Source: Methanoplanus endosymbiosus
GTDB taxonomy: Archaea > Halobacteriota > Methanomicrobia > Methanomicrobiales > Methanomicrobiaceae
Length of the DNA: 64,000 nt
Assembly (NCBI RefSeq): GCF_024662215.1
Contig: NZ_CP096115.1
Location: 248,001 to 312,000 of the forward strand
Direction: 5' to 3'
Part shown: in pieces, positions 1-8,268 of the stretch
Layout of the letters: each line of letters starts with the position of its first letter
Numbering within the stretch: the stretch's first letter is position 1
The notes under the pieces: generated by a model
Database searches by the model: none
What the model saw: the letters and a program-made list of their open reading frames with translations, nothing else
Told to the model about the DNA's origin: nothing
Made by a program: the position numbers and the translations under genes

Positions 1-1005
1 TACCGAATTTTTATAACCATATTGACGTGCCTGCCTTTGTATTTCTTTCCAGATGCCACTGCCATACTGCATCGCTTTTTTGGCGTAGAATGCGGCTTCA
101 TTTGGCATATGGGCGGATGCAGCGACTCTTAGAGGATATTTCCGGATGCCACCCGCAACAAGTGTTTCAGGCGGCAGAGACTGTGCAGCGCGCACGACTC
201 TAATATCCTGAAATGGGCATGAGAGGTATGTTCCATTCATCCCGGCAACCGACTGATCACGCAGTCCCTGCCGGGAAAGGCTTTTAAAATCCGTATTTAG
301 TGTTTCTTTGATGTTCTCTGTTTCAAGGTACCTGGCATAACCACCAAAAAGTTCATCCGCACCCTGTCCGGCAAGCACTCTGTCATATCCGTTTTCGCCC
401 GCCCATCTGGTTACGAAGTACATTGTTACTGCAATGGATGCCTCAACAGGTGACTTATCCGGAATTACCTTCAGTACTTTCTCAAGTGCAGGCCTGATCT
501 CATTTTTATCAATCTCAACAAGTTCGACATCTAAAATATCTGCCATACCAGCGACCTCTTCTGCATGTTTAAGATCATGTGACCCCTTAAGGCCGACAGT
601 CACTGCCGGAAGTTTTGCAAGCTTTGCAATGAGGGCGGAGTCAACTCCTCCTGAAAATGCCACAACTGCCTTTTCTCCGGGGGGGAGGCATTCTGCCCTC
701 AGCCTGACAGATTCAGTGATTGCCTCCTCAACAGGGAGGGCAGGCAGATCCGGAATTATTATGCCGACCTCTTTTTCATTGCAGAAAATTCTTCCACCAC
801 CCCTTCTGCCCGGAATTATACCCATATAATCCCTTGCAGAATATCCATTCCATTCAAGATAAAACTCCCCTCCACAGTCCAAAAGCCACTCCGGCATAAC
901 TTCAGGCTTATCCCTGAACAGTCTGGTAAGGTCATCCCTGAAGAACACCTCTCCTCTCTTCTCAATCCAGCCCCTTAATTTCAATTCACAATCTTCCTGG
1001 TTCAT
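1..1005 (-). CDS. Asparagine synthase-like ATP-PPi (PP-loop) protein, 3' end outside the window
   Basis: The frame is open from an ATG at 1005 to the left edge, about 335 residues, so the C-terminus is missing. A PP-loop SGGVDS lies at about residues 118-123, followed by an asparagine synthase-like synthetase domain with GQGADELFGGY, the pattern that in this family handles aspartyl-AMP formation. The N-terminus does not start with the Cys2 nucleophile of class II glutaminases. The first 100 residues are short and only faintly resemble a glutaminase domain (GGEFYLEW, SARDYMG), so the enzyme probably does not use glutamine through its own Ntn domain. The substrate could be aspartate or another carboxylate. 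It follows polB by 5 bases on the same strand, so the two are probably cotranscribed. Family assignment is firm; exact reaction is not. Confidence 0.8.
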   Translation of the reverse strand, partial: MNQEDCELKLRGWIEKRGEVFFRDDLTRLFRDKPEVMPEWLLDCGGEFYLEWNGYSARDYMGIIPGRRGGGRIFCNEKEVGIIIPDLPALPVEEAITESVRLRAECLPPGEKAVVAFSGGVDSALIAKLAKLPAVTVGLKGSHDLKHAEEVAGMADILDVELVEIDKNEIRPALEKVLKVIPDKSPVEASIAVTMYFVTRWAGENGYDRVLAGQGADELFGGYARYLETENIKETLNTDFKSLSRQGLRDQSVAGMNGTYLSCPFQDIRVVRAAQSLPPETLVAGGIRKYPLRVAASAHMPNEAAFYAKKAMQYGSGIWKEIQRQARQYGYKNSV

Positions 1006-1010
1006 GATTG

Positions 1011-3542
1011 TCACATTCCAAAATCAAAGAGTGTTGTTCTTGAAGGGTCAACTTCAGCCCACGGTATCCCTATAGCCTCAATGATTCTTGATATCGGCTG
1101 TTTGATCGTCTTCTCCAGCATGGTCTCCCAGTCAATTATGAACTCGTGCGGCACCTGATCGGCATATTCAAAATCAATAACATCGGTCTTTGGGTATTTT
1201 GCCGTAACAGTTTTGATATACACCCTCTTTGGCTTGCTTCCACGTTTGAAATCCGTACCTAGATTATCATTTGAATAGATTGCACCCCTGACGTGGGCAT
1301 CCTTATTCTCATAACTCTGGAGATCCTTTCCAATCCCGCCCGGAATTCCGACATCGTCGAGTGCATATCCACCTTTCCTGTAGGTTTTAATTACCTCTCC
1401 AAGGTAACTTTTAAGTTCGGATTGCTCAGCCCCTTTAAGAATCAGATCCATAACCTTCAGCTGAACTTCCTTAGTAATATGCGGAGAGTCACTCCTCTTC
1501 ATCTCAAAGCCGACAATGTCAATCTGATCAACCTCCTTTCCCTCTTTCCAGACGAGATAACCGGCATATCTCTTCTTCTTTCCGGCCTGAAAGAACCTCT
1601 CATAGATCTTCTCAAATTTTATTGAGAAATAATGGCTCTCTGCATTGAGAATATTCTTTGAAAATTCAGAATAACTGTCATTTAAGCGTTTTTCAATCTC
1701 ACGGGCGGTTTTAATCGTATCCTCCCTCTCCATTACAGGAAGATTTATCATACAGGAATCTGTATCACCATAGATGACGGCATAGCCCATCCCCTCAATG
1801 ATTTTTCTGGTATGATCAATTATAGCACGGCCGACTGATGTGACGGCTGACCCGATGTCCCGGTCATACAGCCTGAACCGTGCATATCCGCTTACACCGT
1901 AGTAGGTGTTCATAATGACCTTCAGGACATTCTGCTGGATGTCATAGAGTTCATATTCAGGGCTGCCGTAGTCATAATTATTCCTCTCTGTCTTTCTCTC
2001 ATCCCTCTCCTTTAAGAGATCACTGATTATGCTTCTTGTCAGGCCGTCAGGCTCTTTTTTAAACCGGATTCCGTTTGGTGCTCTCAGTTCTCCTTCTTTA
2101 TTCTTCGTTTCAGGTGAGGCATTGATGGTCATCATGCACATTGGATAGAGGGACTTTAAGTCAAGGACTATGACATTCTCCTTTACACCCTTTGACGGGT
2201 CAAAGACTGTTGCGCCCTCAAATTCCTCGGCATCTGCATAACCCTTTGACGGAAGGATATATTTTTTGTAGGCTTTCCGGAGAACAAAGATATCAATTAC
2301 ATTGGAAGAATTCAGTGTTCTGTCAAGCGGACAGCCGACATATCTTGCAATCTCCCTGTAAAATTCAACAATCTTATTTTTGTTGTTTATACCAACGCAG
2401 AGTTCAACATCTTTCACATTATATTCAACAAGCTTTTTCGGGTCATACTTCCAGAGATCAGAGACTGTGCCGGTGTAGCGGATTTTGCCTTCGCCGATCT
2501 CTTCTTCTGCGATGGCATCAAGGCGATATGACTCCTTTCTTCCGCCCTGCATCTTTTTATATCCTGTCAAAAGATCAAATACTGCCCTGCCCCTTACAGG
2601 GTTTCTTGCCGATGGCCCGCCGGGCAGTCTTGAAAGCCCTTCGTCACTCACTCCGAGGACCTCAATTCTCTTCTGGATATACGGCATATCGAAATCTGTG
2701 AAATTCCAGCCTGAGAGGACATCAGGATCTCTCTTTGCAATATAGGCGATAAACCGTTTCAGGAGGTCATTTTCATCACTGCATATAACTACTTCATGGC
2801 AGTCATTGCAGAGTGCAACCGATTCCGGCCCGTTCCCGTTAATAAGCCAGACAAATGTCTTATACTCATTGTCATATGAGTCCCAGCAGGTGATGCAGTT
2901 GATCTTTTCTTTGTTCGCATCCGGAAATCCGTGCTCGTCCTCACACTCTATGTCGATTATGCAGACCCTTGCCGGTGAGTTCACCTCTGACGGGGAGACA
3001 TCTTTATAGTCTGTTATTTCAGATTTGACAGAGACACCTCCTGTAAGCCCGTTGTCTATCATAAACCGCGTTGCAAAGGGTATGTCGGCCTCAAAATGTT
3101 TAAATCCCTCACGGAATTCCCTGACATCTCCGGGTTTTGCAGTAATTATTCTGCCAAGCCTCTCACCCTGAATTGAGATGTAATTTTCTGATAAATCCCG
3201 GTTATATCCGCCTGGAAGCCAGGCCTCCCGCACTGCATCTTCCGGTGCATAAAAGTAGGGCCGAAAACCGGTGACCTGAATGTGACGGGCTTTTCCTGAC
3301 TCTTCCCTGCCAAAGATATGTACTACCGGGCCGTCAAATTCGTTTGAGTATTCCACCTGGTTAATTGCAATACTAATCTCATCCGGATTTTTAACTACAG
3401 CTTCTTCTCCGGTAAGTTCCGGATTGTTGTTATTTAAGCCATTAATTTCCTTTTCGACCTCTGACAGGTCATTGCTGCCACAGGTTTTGTTCTTCTCATC
3501 CTGTATGATCACTTCTGTTCCGGGAAAAAGGCTCTGCTGCAT
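1011..3542 (-). CDS. polB: Family B replicative DNA polymerase
   Basis: An 843-residue DNA-directed DNA polymerase of the archaeal B family with 3'-5' proofreading. The exonuclease motifs are visible: DIE in Exo I (D197, E199), WNFTDFD in Exo II (about 279-285) and YNVKD in Exo III (D378). The polymerase motifs follow: DLKSLYP (motif A, 461-467), the KVIMNTYYGVSGY helix (motif B) and YGDTDS (motif C, 591-596) with both catalytic aspartates. The N-terminal 55 residues are acidic and low in complexity and probably disordered. Length is within the usual range for the family. The gene sits 3 bases after mdh and 5 bases before the asparagine-synthase-like gene, suggesting one transcript. No intein or split is present. 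Confidence 0.97.
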   Translation of the reverse strand: MQQSLFPGTEVIIQDEKNKTCGSNDLSEVEKEINGLNNNNPELTGEEAVVKNPDEISIAINQVEYSNEFDGPVVHIFGREESGKARHIQVTGFRPYFYAPEDAVREAWLPGGYNRDLSENYISIQGERLGRIITAKPGDVREFREGFKHFEADIPFATRFMIDNGLTGGVSVKSEITDYKDVSPSEVNSPARVCIIDIECEDEHGFPDANKEKINCITCWDSYDNEYKTFVWLINGNGPESVALCNDCHEVVICSDENDLLKRFIAYIAKRDPDVLSGWNFTDFDMPYIQKRIEVLGVSDEGLSRLPGGPSARNPVRGRAVFDLLTGYKKMQGGRKESYRLDAIAEEEIGEGKIRYTGTVSDLWKYDPKKLVEYNVKDVELCVGINNKNKIVEFYREIARYVGCPLDRTLNSSNVIDIFVLRKAYKKYILPSKGYADAEEFEGATVFDPSKGVKENVIVLDLKSLYPMCMMTINASPETKNKEGELRAPNGIRFKKEPDGLTRSIISDLLKERDERKTERNNYDYGSPEYELYDIQQNVLKVIMNTYYGVSGYARFRLYDRDIGSAVTSVGRAIIDHTRKIIEGMGYAVIYGDTDSCMINLPVMEREDTIKTAREIEKRLNDSYSEFSKNILNAESHYFSIKFEKIYERFFQAGKKKRYAGYLVWKEGKEVDQIDIVGFEMKRSDSPHITKEVQLKVMDLILKGAEQSELKSYLGEVIKTYRKGGYALDDVGIPGGIGKDLQSYENKDAHVRGAIYSNDNLGTDFKRGSKPKRVYIKTVTAKYPKTDVIDFEYADQVPHEFIIDWETMLEKTIKQPISRIIEAIGIPWAEVDPSRTTLFDFGM

Positions 3543-3545
3543 ATC

Positions 3546-4415
3546 TCAGACCTTCCTGCAGAGACAGTTTAAGTGTTCTGAAGCCATTTTCAGCTTTTCA
3601 TTCTCCCATTCGTCAAGCTCCCATTCGATTATCTCAAGGACACCTTCACGCCCAATCCTTGCCGGAACACCCATTGAGCAGTCTTTAAGGCCGTATTCTC
3701 CATTCAGCACAACTGAACAGGGTATTATCCCGCGCCTGTCTGATACAACAGCATCAATTAATGATGATATGTGGTATGCCGGGCCAAAGACTGTACCGCC
3801 TTTGCCTGATATCACCGGCATACTGGCTCTTCGCATCTCTGTGAGAATTTCTTCCCTTGTATCTGTATCAATTCTCCGGCCTGTACCATCTGTCTTTGAG
3901 AACAGAGGTACCTGATGCTCGCCATGCTCACCGATTACAAAGGCATCTCCAGAAAATCCCCTCTCTTTGAGGAATAATGAAAAACGTGCTGAGTCAAGCT
4001 GTCCGCCAAAGCCGATGCACTGCTCTCTATTCAGTCCAAGCGCCTTTTTAAAGAAGTAGTTGTTGGCATCCATCGGGTTTGTAACTGTAATTAGTATTCC
4101 GGAAAAACCCTTCAGATACTCTGCGCATTCACCTGCAACTGCAAGGTTTGCCTCAAGCAGATCAGCTCTTGTCTTAATTGCAGGTGTCCTTGGAATTCCG
4201 GCTGTGAAAACTGCGATGTCAGAGTCCTTTATCTCTCTTGGATCTGTGGATATCTCTGTCTTTATTCCGGTATGGAGAAGATCCAGTTTTTGGGCGTTTA
4301 AAAAATCAGGTACATTGTCGTAGAGAATTATCTCATCTGCAAGTTCTCGTACAGCTGAAATGAATGCCACTTCACTTCCAACTTTACCTGCACCGATTAC
4401 TGAGAGGACTGTCAT
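3546..4415 (-). CDS. mdh: Malate dehydrogenase (LDH/MDH family)
   Basis: NAD(P)-dependent oxidoreductase interconverting malate and oxaloacetate, for the partial reductive citrate cycle of methanogens. The N-terminus has the Rossmann motif GAGKVG and an acidic residue at the end of beta-2 (LYDN). The substrate loop reads GIPRTP, with the arginine typical of malate rather than lactate enzymes, and the catalytic histidine is in GEHGEHQVP. NPMD marks the usual Asn-Pro turn. I chose the ATG at 4415 (start MTVLSVIGAG) because it puts the Rossmann strand at the normal distance from the N-terminus; an in-frame GTG at 4427 would add four residues. The gene is divergent from pyrD, and a perfect 12-base palindrome lies just before its start. 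Malate versus lactate specificity is inferred from the single arginine. Confidence 0.9.
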   Translation of the reverse strand: MTVLSVIGAGKVGSEVAFISAVRELADEIILYDNVPDFLNAQKLDLLHTGIKTEISTDPREIKDSDIAVFTAGIPRTPAIKTRADLLEANLAVAGECAEYLKGFSGILITVTNPMDANNYFFKKALGLNREQCIGFGGQLDSARFSLFLKERGFSGDAFVIGEHGEHQVPLFSKTDGTGRRIDTDTREEILTEMRRASMPVISGKGGTVFGPAYHISSLIDAVVSDRRGIIPCSVVLNGEYGLKDCSMGVPARIGREGVLEIIEWELDEWENEKLKMASEHLNCLCRKV

Positions 4416-4417
4416 TG

Positions 4418-4429
4418 ATGTGTACACAT
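4418..4429. promoter_or_regulatory. 12-bp perfect palindrome between mdh and pyrD
   Basis: ATGTGTACACAT reads the same on both strands. It begins 3 bases upstream of the mdh ATG and is followed, on the minus strand side, by GTTTAAAA and a TATTATTATT stretch that could be a TATA box with a short leader. A dimeric regulator bound here would cover the mdh transcription start. It could also affect pyrD, whose start is about 50 bases away. This is a candidate only. Confidence 0.35.
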
Positions 4430-4477
4430 TTTAAACACAATAATAATAAAATAACTCCAAATACTATCTCAGTTGTT

Positions 4478-5374
4478 ATGGTGTCATTGTTAAAGGAGGA
4501 AAATATTGCTGTCGGTGGTGTCAGTCTTGATAATCATCTCATTCTTGCCGCAGGTGTGCTTGGAACGACAGGTGCTTCACTTAAGAGGATGCTCTCACTT
4601 GGCGCAGGCGGGGTTGTTACAAAATCTATTGGCCCTGAGCCAAAGGGAGGCCATAAAGGGCCATGCGTTCAGGTATATGACGGTGCTGTGATGAACGCTA
4701 TGGGGCTGCCCAATCCTTCTGAGGAATTTAAGGGTGAGCTGTCATTACTTGAAGACAGGCCGGTTATTGTCAGCATATTTGGCGGAGATCCGGATGAATT
4801 CTCTAAGGTTGCATCCTGGTTTTCAGGTATAAAGTCGGTCCGAGGTTTTGAGCTTAACGTATCATGTCCGCATGCTGAAGGATATGGCGCACAGATTGGC
4901 AGCAATCCTGAGCTTGTGCAGGAGTGCACAGAGGCTGTTGTAAAAACCGGAATTCCGGTCTGGGTCAAGCTTACGCCGAATGTTACTGATATAACTGAGT
5001 CCGGCCTCGCGGCAGAGGAGGGCGGCGCATCTGCTGTTGTTGCTGTGAACACAGTCCGTGCAATGAGGATTTCCACTGCTATGAGGCGCCCTGTGCTTGG
5101 GAACGGGTCAGGCGGCCTTTCCGGCCCTGCCATATTTCCGGTTGCAGTGAAGTGCGTCTATGATCTGTATGAGGCGTGCAGAATTCCGGTTATCGGCTGT
5201 GGGGGGATATCGGATGCTGATAATGTCATTGAGATGATAATGGCAGGCGCATCTGCGGTTGAGATCGGCAGTGCAGTTCTGGACAATGTCGGGATATTTT
5301 CTGAGATCTGCGGTGATCTGTACTCTGAAGATGGTGAAAATATAGAGGATATAAGAGGTTGTGCACATGCGTGA
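4478..5374 (+). CDS. pyrD: Dihydroorotate dehydrogenase B, catalytic subunit
   Basis: FMN enzyme oxidising dihydroorotate to orotate in pyrimidine synthesis, class 1B, which works with the PyrK electron-transfer subunit. About 298 residues, the normal length. NVSCPH carries the class 1 active-site cysteine, WVKLTPNV the conserved lysine, and the C-terminal GCGGISDADN and AGASAVEIGSA are the phosphate/FMN loops. The frame is open further upstream, but that extension has no family similarity and overlaps mdh. ATG 4478 (or GTG 4481) is the best start. A perfect AGGAGG at 4494-4499 lies just inside the reading frame, where a start at an ATT codon near 4505 would be needed to use it, so the true start deserves checking. 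The stop overlaps the start of pyrK. Confidence 0.93.
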   Translation: MVSLLKEENIAVGGVSLDNHLILAAGVLGTTGASLKRMLSLGAGGVVTKSIGPEPKGGHKGPCVQVYDGAVMNAMGLPNPSEEFKGELSLLEDRPVIVSIFGGDPDEFSKVASWFSGIKSVRGFELNVSCPHAEGYGAQIGSNPELVQECTEAVVKTGIPVWVKLTPNVTDITESGLAAEEGGASAVVAVNTVRAMRISTAMRRPVLGNGSGGLSGPAIFPVAVKCVYDLYEACRIPVIGCGGISDADNVIEMIMAGASAVEIGSAVLDNVGIFSEICGDLYSEDGENIEDIRGCAHA

Positions 5375-6194
5375 GATAGCATCGGTTCCGGTGAGGATTA
5401 CAGAGATTAGGGATGAGACTCCGACAATAAAGACGTTTGAGTTTGACGGATGCTTCAGTTCAAAGGCCGGACAGTTCTGTATGGTCTGGATTCCTGGAGT
5501 TGATGAAGTGCCTATGGGATTTTCCTCCCCTTCATCAATTACCGTGCAGAAGGTTGGAGAGGCAACAGAGGCGCTCTTCTCCCTTGATGTTGGTGATACA
5601 ATCGGCATCAAAGGGCCGCTTGGAAACGGATATACTCCCAGGGGCCGGGTTCTGGCAATAGCCGGAGGGGTAGGTGCTGCACCACTGCGCCCGCTTGCTC
5701 TTGAAGGTCTTGCAGATACTTTTATTCTTGGTGCAAGGACTGCCGGTGAGATTGTCTATAAGGATGAACTTGGCAGTATGACAGATCTTCATATATCCAC
5801 AGATGACGGGACTTTTGGTCATCACGGCTTTGTAACTGATCTTCTGTCAGGTGTTGATTATGGCAAAGGTAAAGACGATATTAAAGGTCAGAGTAAAGTC
5901 GGTGTAAATCCGGAAGACTACGACACCATATGTGTCTGTGGACCTGAGATCATGATGAAGAATGTCCTTAAAATTCTTGATGGTCTGGGGGCTGCTGACC
6001 GGGCGCAGTTCTCGCTTGTGAGATATATGAAATGCGGGGTTGGTATCTGCGGTTCATGCTGCCTTGATGACGGAGGTCTTCGTGTATGCAGAGACGGCCC
6101 GGTATTCAGTGGTACTGACCTTTTAAAAAGCTCTGAGTTTGGAAATTACTCCAGGGATGCCACAGGAAGAAGGGTTTTTGGCGGCGGCCACTGA
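5367..6194 (+). CDS. pyrK: Dihydroorotate dehydrogenase B, electron transfer subunit
   Basis: FAD and [2Fe-2S] subunit passing electrons from the PyrD flavin to NAD or another acceptor. The N-terminus is a ferredoxin-reductase-type beta barrel. GNGYTPRGRVLAIAGGVGAAP contains the flavin/NAD-binding glycine turn. The C-terminus has the cysteine cluster of PyrK: KCGVGICGSCC followed by a fourth cysteine in RVCRDG. ATG 5367 overlaps the last codons of pyrD by 8 bases, so the subunits are translationally coupled; a GTG at 5361 is a less likely start. About 275 residues. The region around LLSGVDYGKGKDDIKGQSK (approx. 5840-5900) seems a little longer than the family norm, but the fold motifs on both sides are intact. 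Confidence 0.93.
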   Translation: MREIASVPVRITEIRDETPTIKTFEFDGCFSSKAGQFCMVWIPGVDEVPMGFSSPSSITVQKVGEATEALFSLDVGDTIGIKGPLGNGYTPRGRVLAIAGGVGAAPLRPLALEGLADTFILGARTAGEIVYKDELGSMTDLHISTDDGTFGHHGFVTDLLSGVDYGKGKDDIKGQSKVGVNPEDYDTICVCGPEIMMKNVLKILDGLGAADRAQFSLVRYMKCGVGICGSCCLDDGGLRVCRDGPVFSGTDLLKSSEFGNYSRDATGRRVFGGGH

Positions 6195-6230
6195 ATTTTT
6201 TTCAGAAAAACAGGATTTAATATAACATTA

Positions 6231-6252
6231 AAGCCGGTATGACATCCGGCTT
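6231..6252. terminator. Hairpin between convergent pyrK and rlmH
   Basis: AAGCCGG at 6231-6237 pairs perfectly with CCGGCTT at 6246-6252 across an 8-base loop. It lies between two converging genes and its right arm enters the rlmH stop codon. A T-rich run (6195-6203) lies just after pyrK. The position fits a shared transcription end, although the U-tract directly after the stem is weak. Confidence 0.4.
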
Positions 6253-6736
6253 ACCTGTGATACTTCTCTTTTCTGGAAATCTTAAATGCCCTGTATATCT
6301 GTTCGACAGTTAATAGCCGGACAAACTGGTGCGGGAATGTGAGGTCTGAAAGTTTCCATCTGATGTCGGCCCTGCGGATGAGCAGATCTGATACACCAAG
6401 GCTGCCGCCAATGCAGAATACCATTCTCCCCCGGCAGGATAGTTCCTGCTCGCTGATAATCTCTGCAATGCCCTCAGACGAGTATTCCTTTCCGTGAAGG
6501 TCAAGAAGGATTACAAAGTCGTCACTGCCTGTCTGCTTTAAGACTTTATCTCCTTCTTTATCAAGAATAGATTTTATTATTGCGGCTGATGCTTTTTCCG
6601 GGATGCTCTCATCAGCCACCTGAATGATTTCTGTTCCGGCATATGGCCTTAATCTCTTTAAATATTCATCAATACCGTCACTGATGTACCTCTCTTTTAT
6701 TTTGCCTATTGCAATTATACGGATTTGTGCCGGCAT
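6251..6736 (-). CDS. rlmH: 23S rRNA (pseudouridine1915-N3)-methyltransferase RlmH
   Basis: SPOUT-class methyltransferase of 161 residues, the normal size. RlmH methylates N3 of a pseudouridine in helix 69 of 23S rRNA. The sequence starts with the family-type strand IRIIAIGKIKERY. It carries LLDLHGKEYSSE, the knot region FCIGGSLGVSD (SAM binding) and the C-terminal LSDLTFPHQFVRLLTVEQIYRAFKI with the HxxYH-like ending EKYHR. The start ATG at 6736 is one base from the mobA stop, so rlmH is the last gene of panE-mobA-rlmH. RlmH is mainly bacterial, with scattered archaeal occurrences, so a transfer origin is possible. Confidence 0.93.
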   Translation of the reverse strand: MPAQIRIIAIGKIKERYISDGIDEYLKRLRPYAGTEIIQVADESIPEKASAAIIKSILDKEGDKVLKQTGSDDFVILLDLHGKEYSSEGIAEIISEQELSCRGRMVFCIGGSLGVSDLLIRRADIRWKLSDLTFPHQFVRLLTVEQIYRAFKISRKEKYHR

Positions 6737-6737
6737 G

Positions 6738-7358
6738 TCAGATCTTTGTATTTATCTCTTCAAGTTCTTCTAATTTGTTAATGTTTGTAAAGGTCATGAG
6801 GTTTGGATCAATATCTCTGAACTCTTCAACACTGATATATTTTGAATGCAGTTCATGAATCATGGCCCTAAGAGAGAGTGATTTATGGCTTTTAAGGTAT
6901 TTCACAAGGGCATCACGCCTGTAAATGGCATGAAGCGGCTCTACTTTATCTTCATCCCATGCCGGAATTATAGCATCATATTCATTCATCTGATCAAAAA
7001 GCCGGTTAACGACCTCAGGATTTAAAAACGGCATATCGCAGGCAGATACAAATATTACTTCTCCTTTTGCTTCAGGTACACCTGCCTGAAGTCCTCCTAT
7101 CGGTCCTCTTCCTTTAATGATATCACTGACTATATGGACATTATCAATCCCGTAAAAATGACTGCATTTCTCTTCGTTCTTAGCAACGATTATTATCTCA
7201 TCAACGACAGTTTCAAGGCATTCAATAAGCCTTGTGATAAATGTCTCTCCCCTGTAAGAAAAAAAGTATTTATCCCTGCCCCCGGCTCTTTTTCCTTCTC
7301 CTCCTGCAAGAATTATTGCTGTCCGGAATGCCGGCTTTGCAGGATTTTCATCAGGCAT
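6738..7358 (-). CDS. mobA: Molybdenum cofactor guanylyltransferase MobA-like
   Basis: Nucleotidyltransferase of about 206 residues that transfers GMP from GTP to molybdopterin. Methanogens need this for the guanine-dinucleotide cofactor of formylmethanofuran and formate dehydrogenases. The signature AIILAGGEGKRAGGRDK, with the conserved lysine, is at residues 14-30. GPIGGLQAG and the metal-binding SACDMPFL follow, then EPLHAIYRRDAL. The C-terminal 60 residues are typical of the family (FTNINKLEEL). The N-terminus overlaps the 3' end of panE by 8 bases. A related function, such as a CofC-like or other NTP transferase, is less likely given the GGxGxRxGxxK pattern and the ACDMPF motif. Confidence 0.9.
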   Translation of the reverse strand: MPDENPAKPAFRTAIILAGGEGKRAGGRDKYFFSYRGETFITRLIECLETVVDEIIIVAKNEEKCSHFYGIDNVHIVSDIIKGRGPIGGLQAGVPEAKGEVIFVSACDMPFLNPEVVNRLFDQMNEYDAIIPAWDEDKVEPLHAIYRRDALVKYLKSHKSLSLRAMIHELHSKYISVEEFRDIDPNLMTFTNINKLEELEEINTKI

Positions 7359-8268
7359 TATTAATATTTTCCCTGAATTTTATCAGACTGACAACTGTTC
7401 TGTTTACAGGTGTGTCTATGCCGTGTTTATCTCCGAGATCTGTAATTGCACCATTGATAAAATCAATCTCAGTCTTTTTACCCATTGATATGTCCTGGTA
7501 CATTGATGAATGATGATTGGCAGTATCCGGAATCTGCTTTTCTCTTAGATATTTCAGGTAGCTTCCTGCACTGTCCCAGCCAGGATTTATGCCTTCTGCT
7601 TTTAAAACCAGAAAAGCTTCTTTTATGATCTCTGTTATGATACTAAAGGCATTTTTATCCAGAAGTTCTCTGTAGGGAACCATCATGACTGCTCCGAGTG
7701 GATTTAATGCAGAGTTGTATAGTGTTTTTCCCCACAGAGAACCCCTTACATTATCATCAGTAAGGGCGTTTATTCCGGAACTTTGCAGAAGTTTTACAAT
7801 ATTTTCAACCCTTTCATCTGTTCCGCCCGGAAATCTGCCTAATTTTGCGGGGGCTGCCTCAACTGAGACATGAACCTTCCCGTCACCACGCCATTCAAAT
7901 CCGGTAATTATCATTGCACCAATGACTCTGTTGGTATAACCTGCAATGATCTCCTCATTGCCAATTCCGTTCTGAAGACTGATGAGATCAGCATCTCCAA
8001 ACCTGTCACCAAACTGTTCGCAGATATCCCTCGTTGCAAGGGATTTTGATGTGATAATAATATAGTCAAAATCCACACCTTCGGGCAGATCTTCAGAGCA
8101 TGGGAAATGAAAAGTTTCACTGCCCCAGATTCCGGTCATGACAAGACCGTCTTTATTTATTGCGTCTGCATTCCTCCGGCGTGTCACTGCATATACATCA
8201 CATACTTTAGAGAGCATTCCGGCAACGCAGAGACCGACAGCACCGGCACCAAGGACTGCAACTTTCAT
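7351..8268 (-). CDS. panE: 2-dehydropantoate 2-reductase (ketopantoate reductase)
   Basis: NAD(P)H-dependent reduction of ketopantoate to pantoate for coenzyme A synthesis. 305 residues. The N-terminal Rossmann motif GAGAVG is followed by TRRR, a basic loop suited to NADPH phosphate. The catalytic lysine and substrate asparagines are in WGKTLYNSALNPLGA, and SSMYQDISMGKKTEID contains the conserved serine and glutamate of the C-terminal helical domain. ATG 8268 begins directly with the beta-1 strand. The gene leads a three-gene minus-strand unit with mobA and rlmH. Upstream, CTATTTAAGAATTTAA on the minus strand could be the TATA region. Confidence 0.93.
   Translation of the reverse strand: MKVAVLGAGAVGLCVAGMLSKVCDVYAVTRRRNADAINKDGLVMTGIWGSETFHFPCSEDLPEGVDFDYIIITSKSLATRDICEQFGDRFGDADLISLQNGIGNEEIIAGYTNRVIGAMIITGFEWRGDGKVHVSVEAAPAKLGRFPGGTDERVENIVKLLQSSGINALTDDNVRGSLWGKTLYNSALNPLGAVMMVPYRELLDKNAFSIITEIIKEAFLVLKAEGINPGWDSAGSYLKYLREKQIPDTANHHSSMYQDISMGKKTEIDFINGAITDLGDKHGIDTPVNRTVVSLIKFRENINNA

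Noticed and set aside
434-829. 131-codon plus-strand frame
   Set aside because: Lies opposite the asparagine-synthase-like gene, whose PP-loop and other motifs are clear; low-complexity Ser-rich product.
5840-5900. Frameshift in pyrK
   Set aside because: The KGKDDIKGQSK insertion is unusual, but the frame continues into intact NAD and iron-sulfur motifs.
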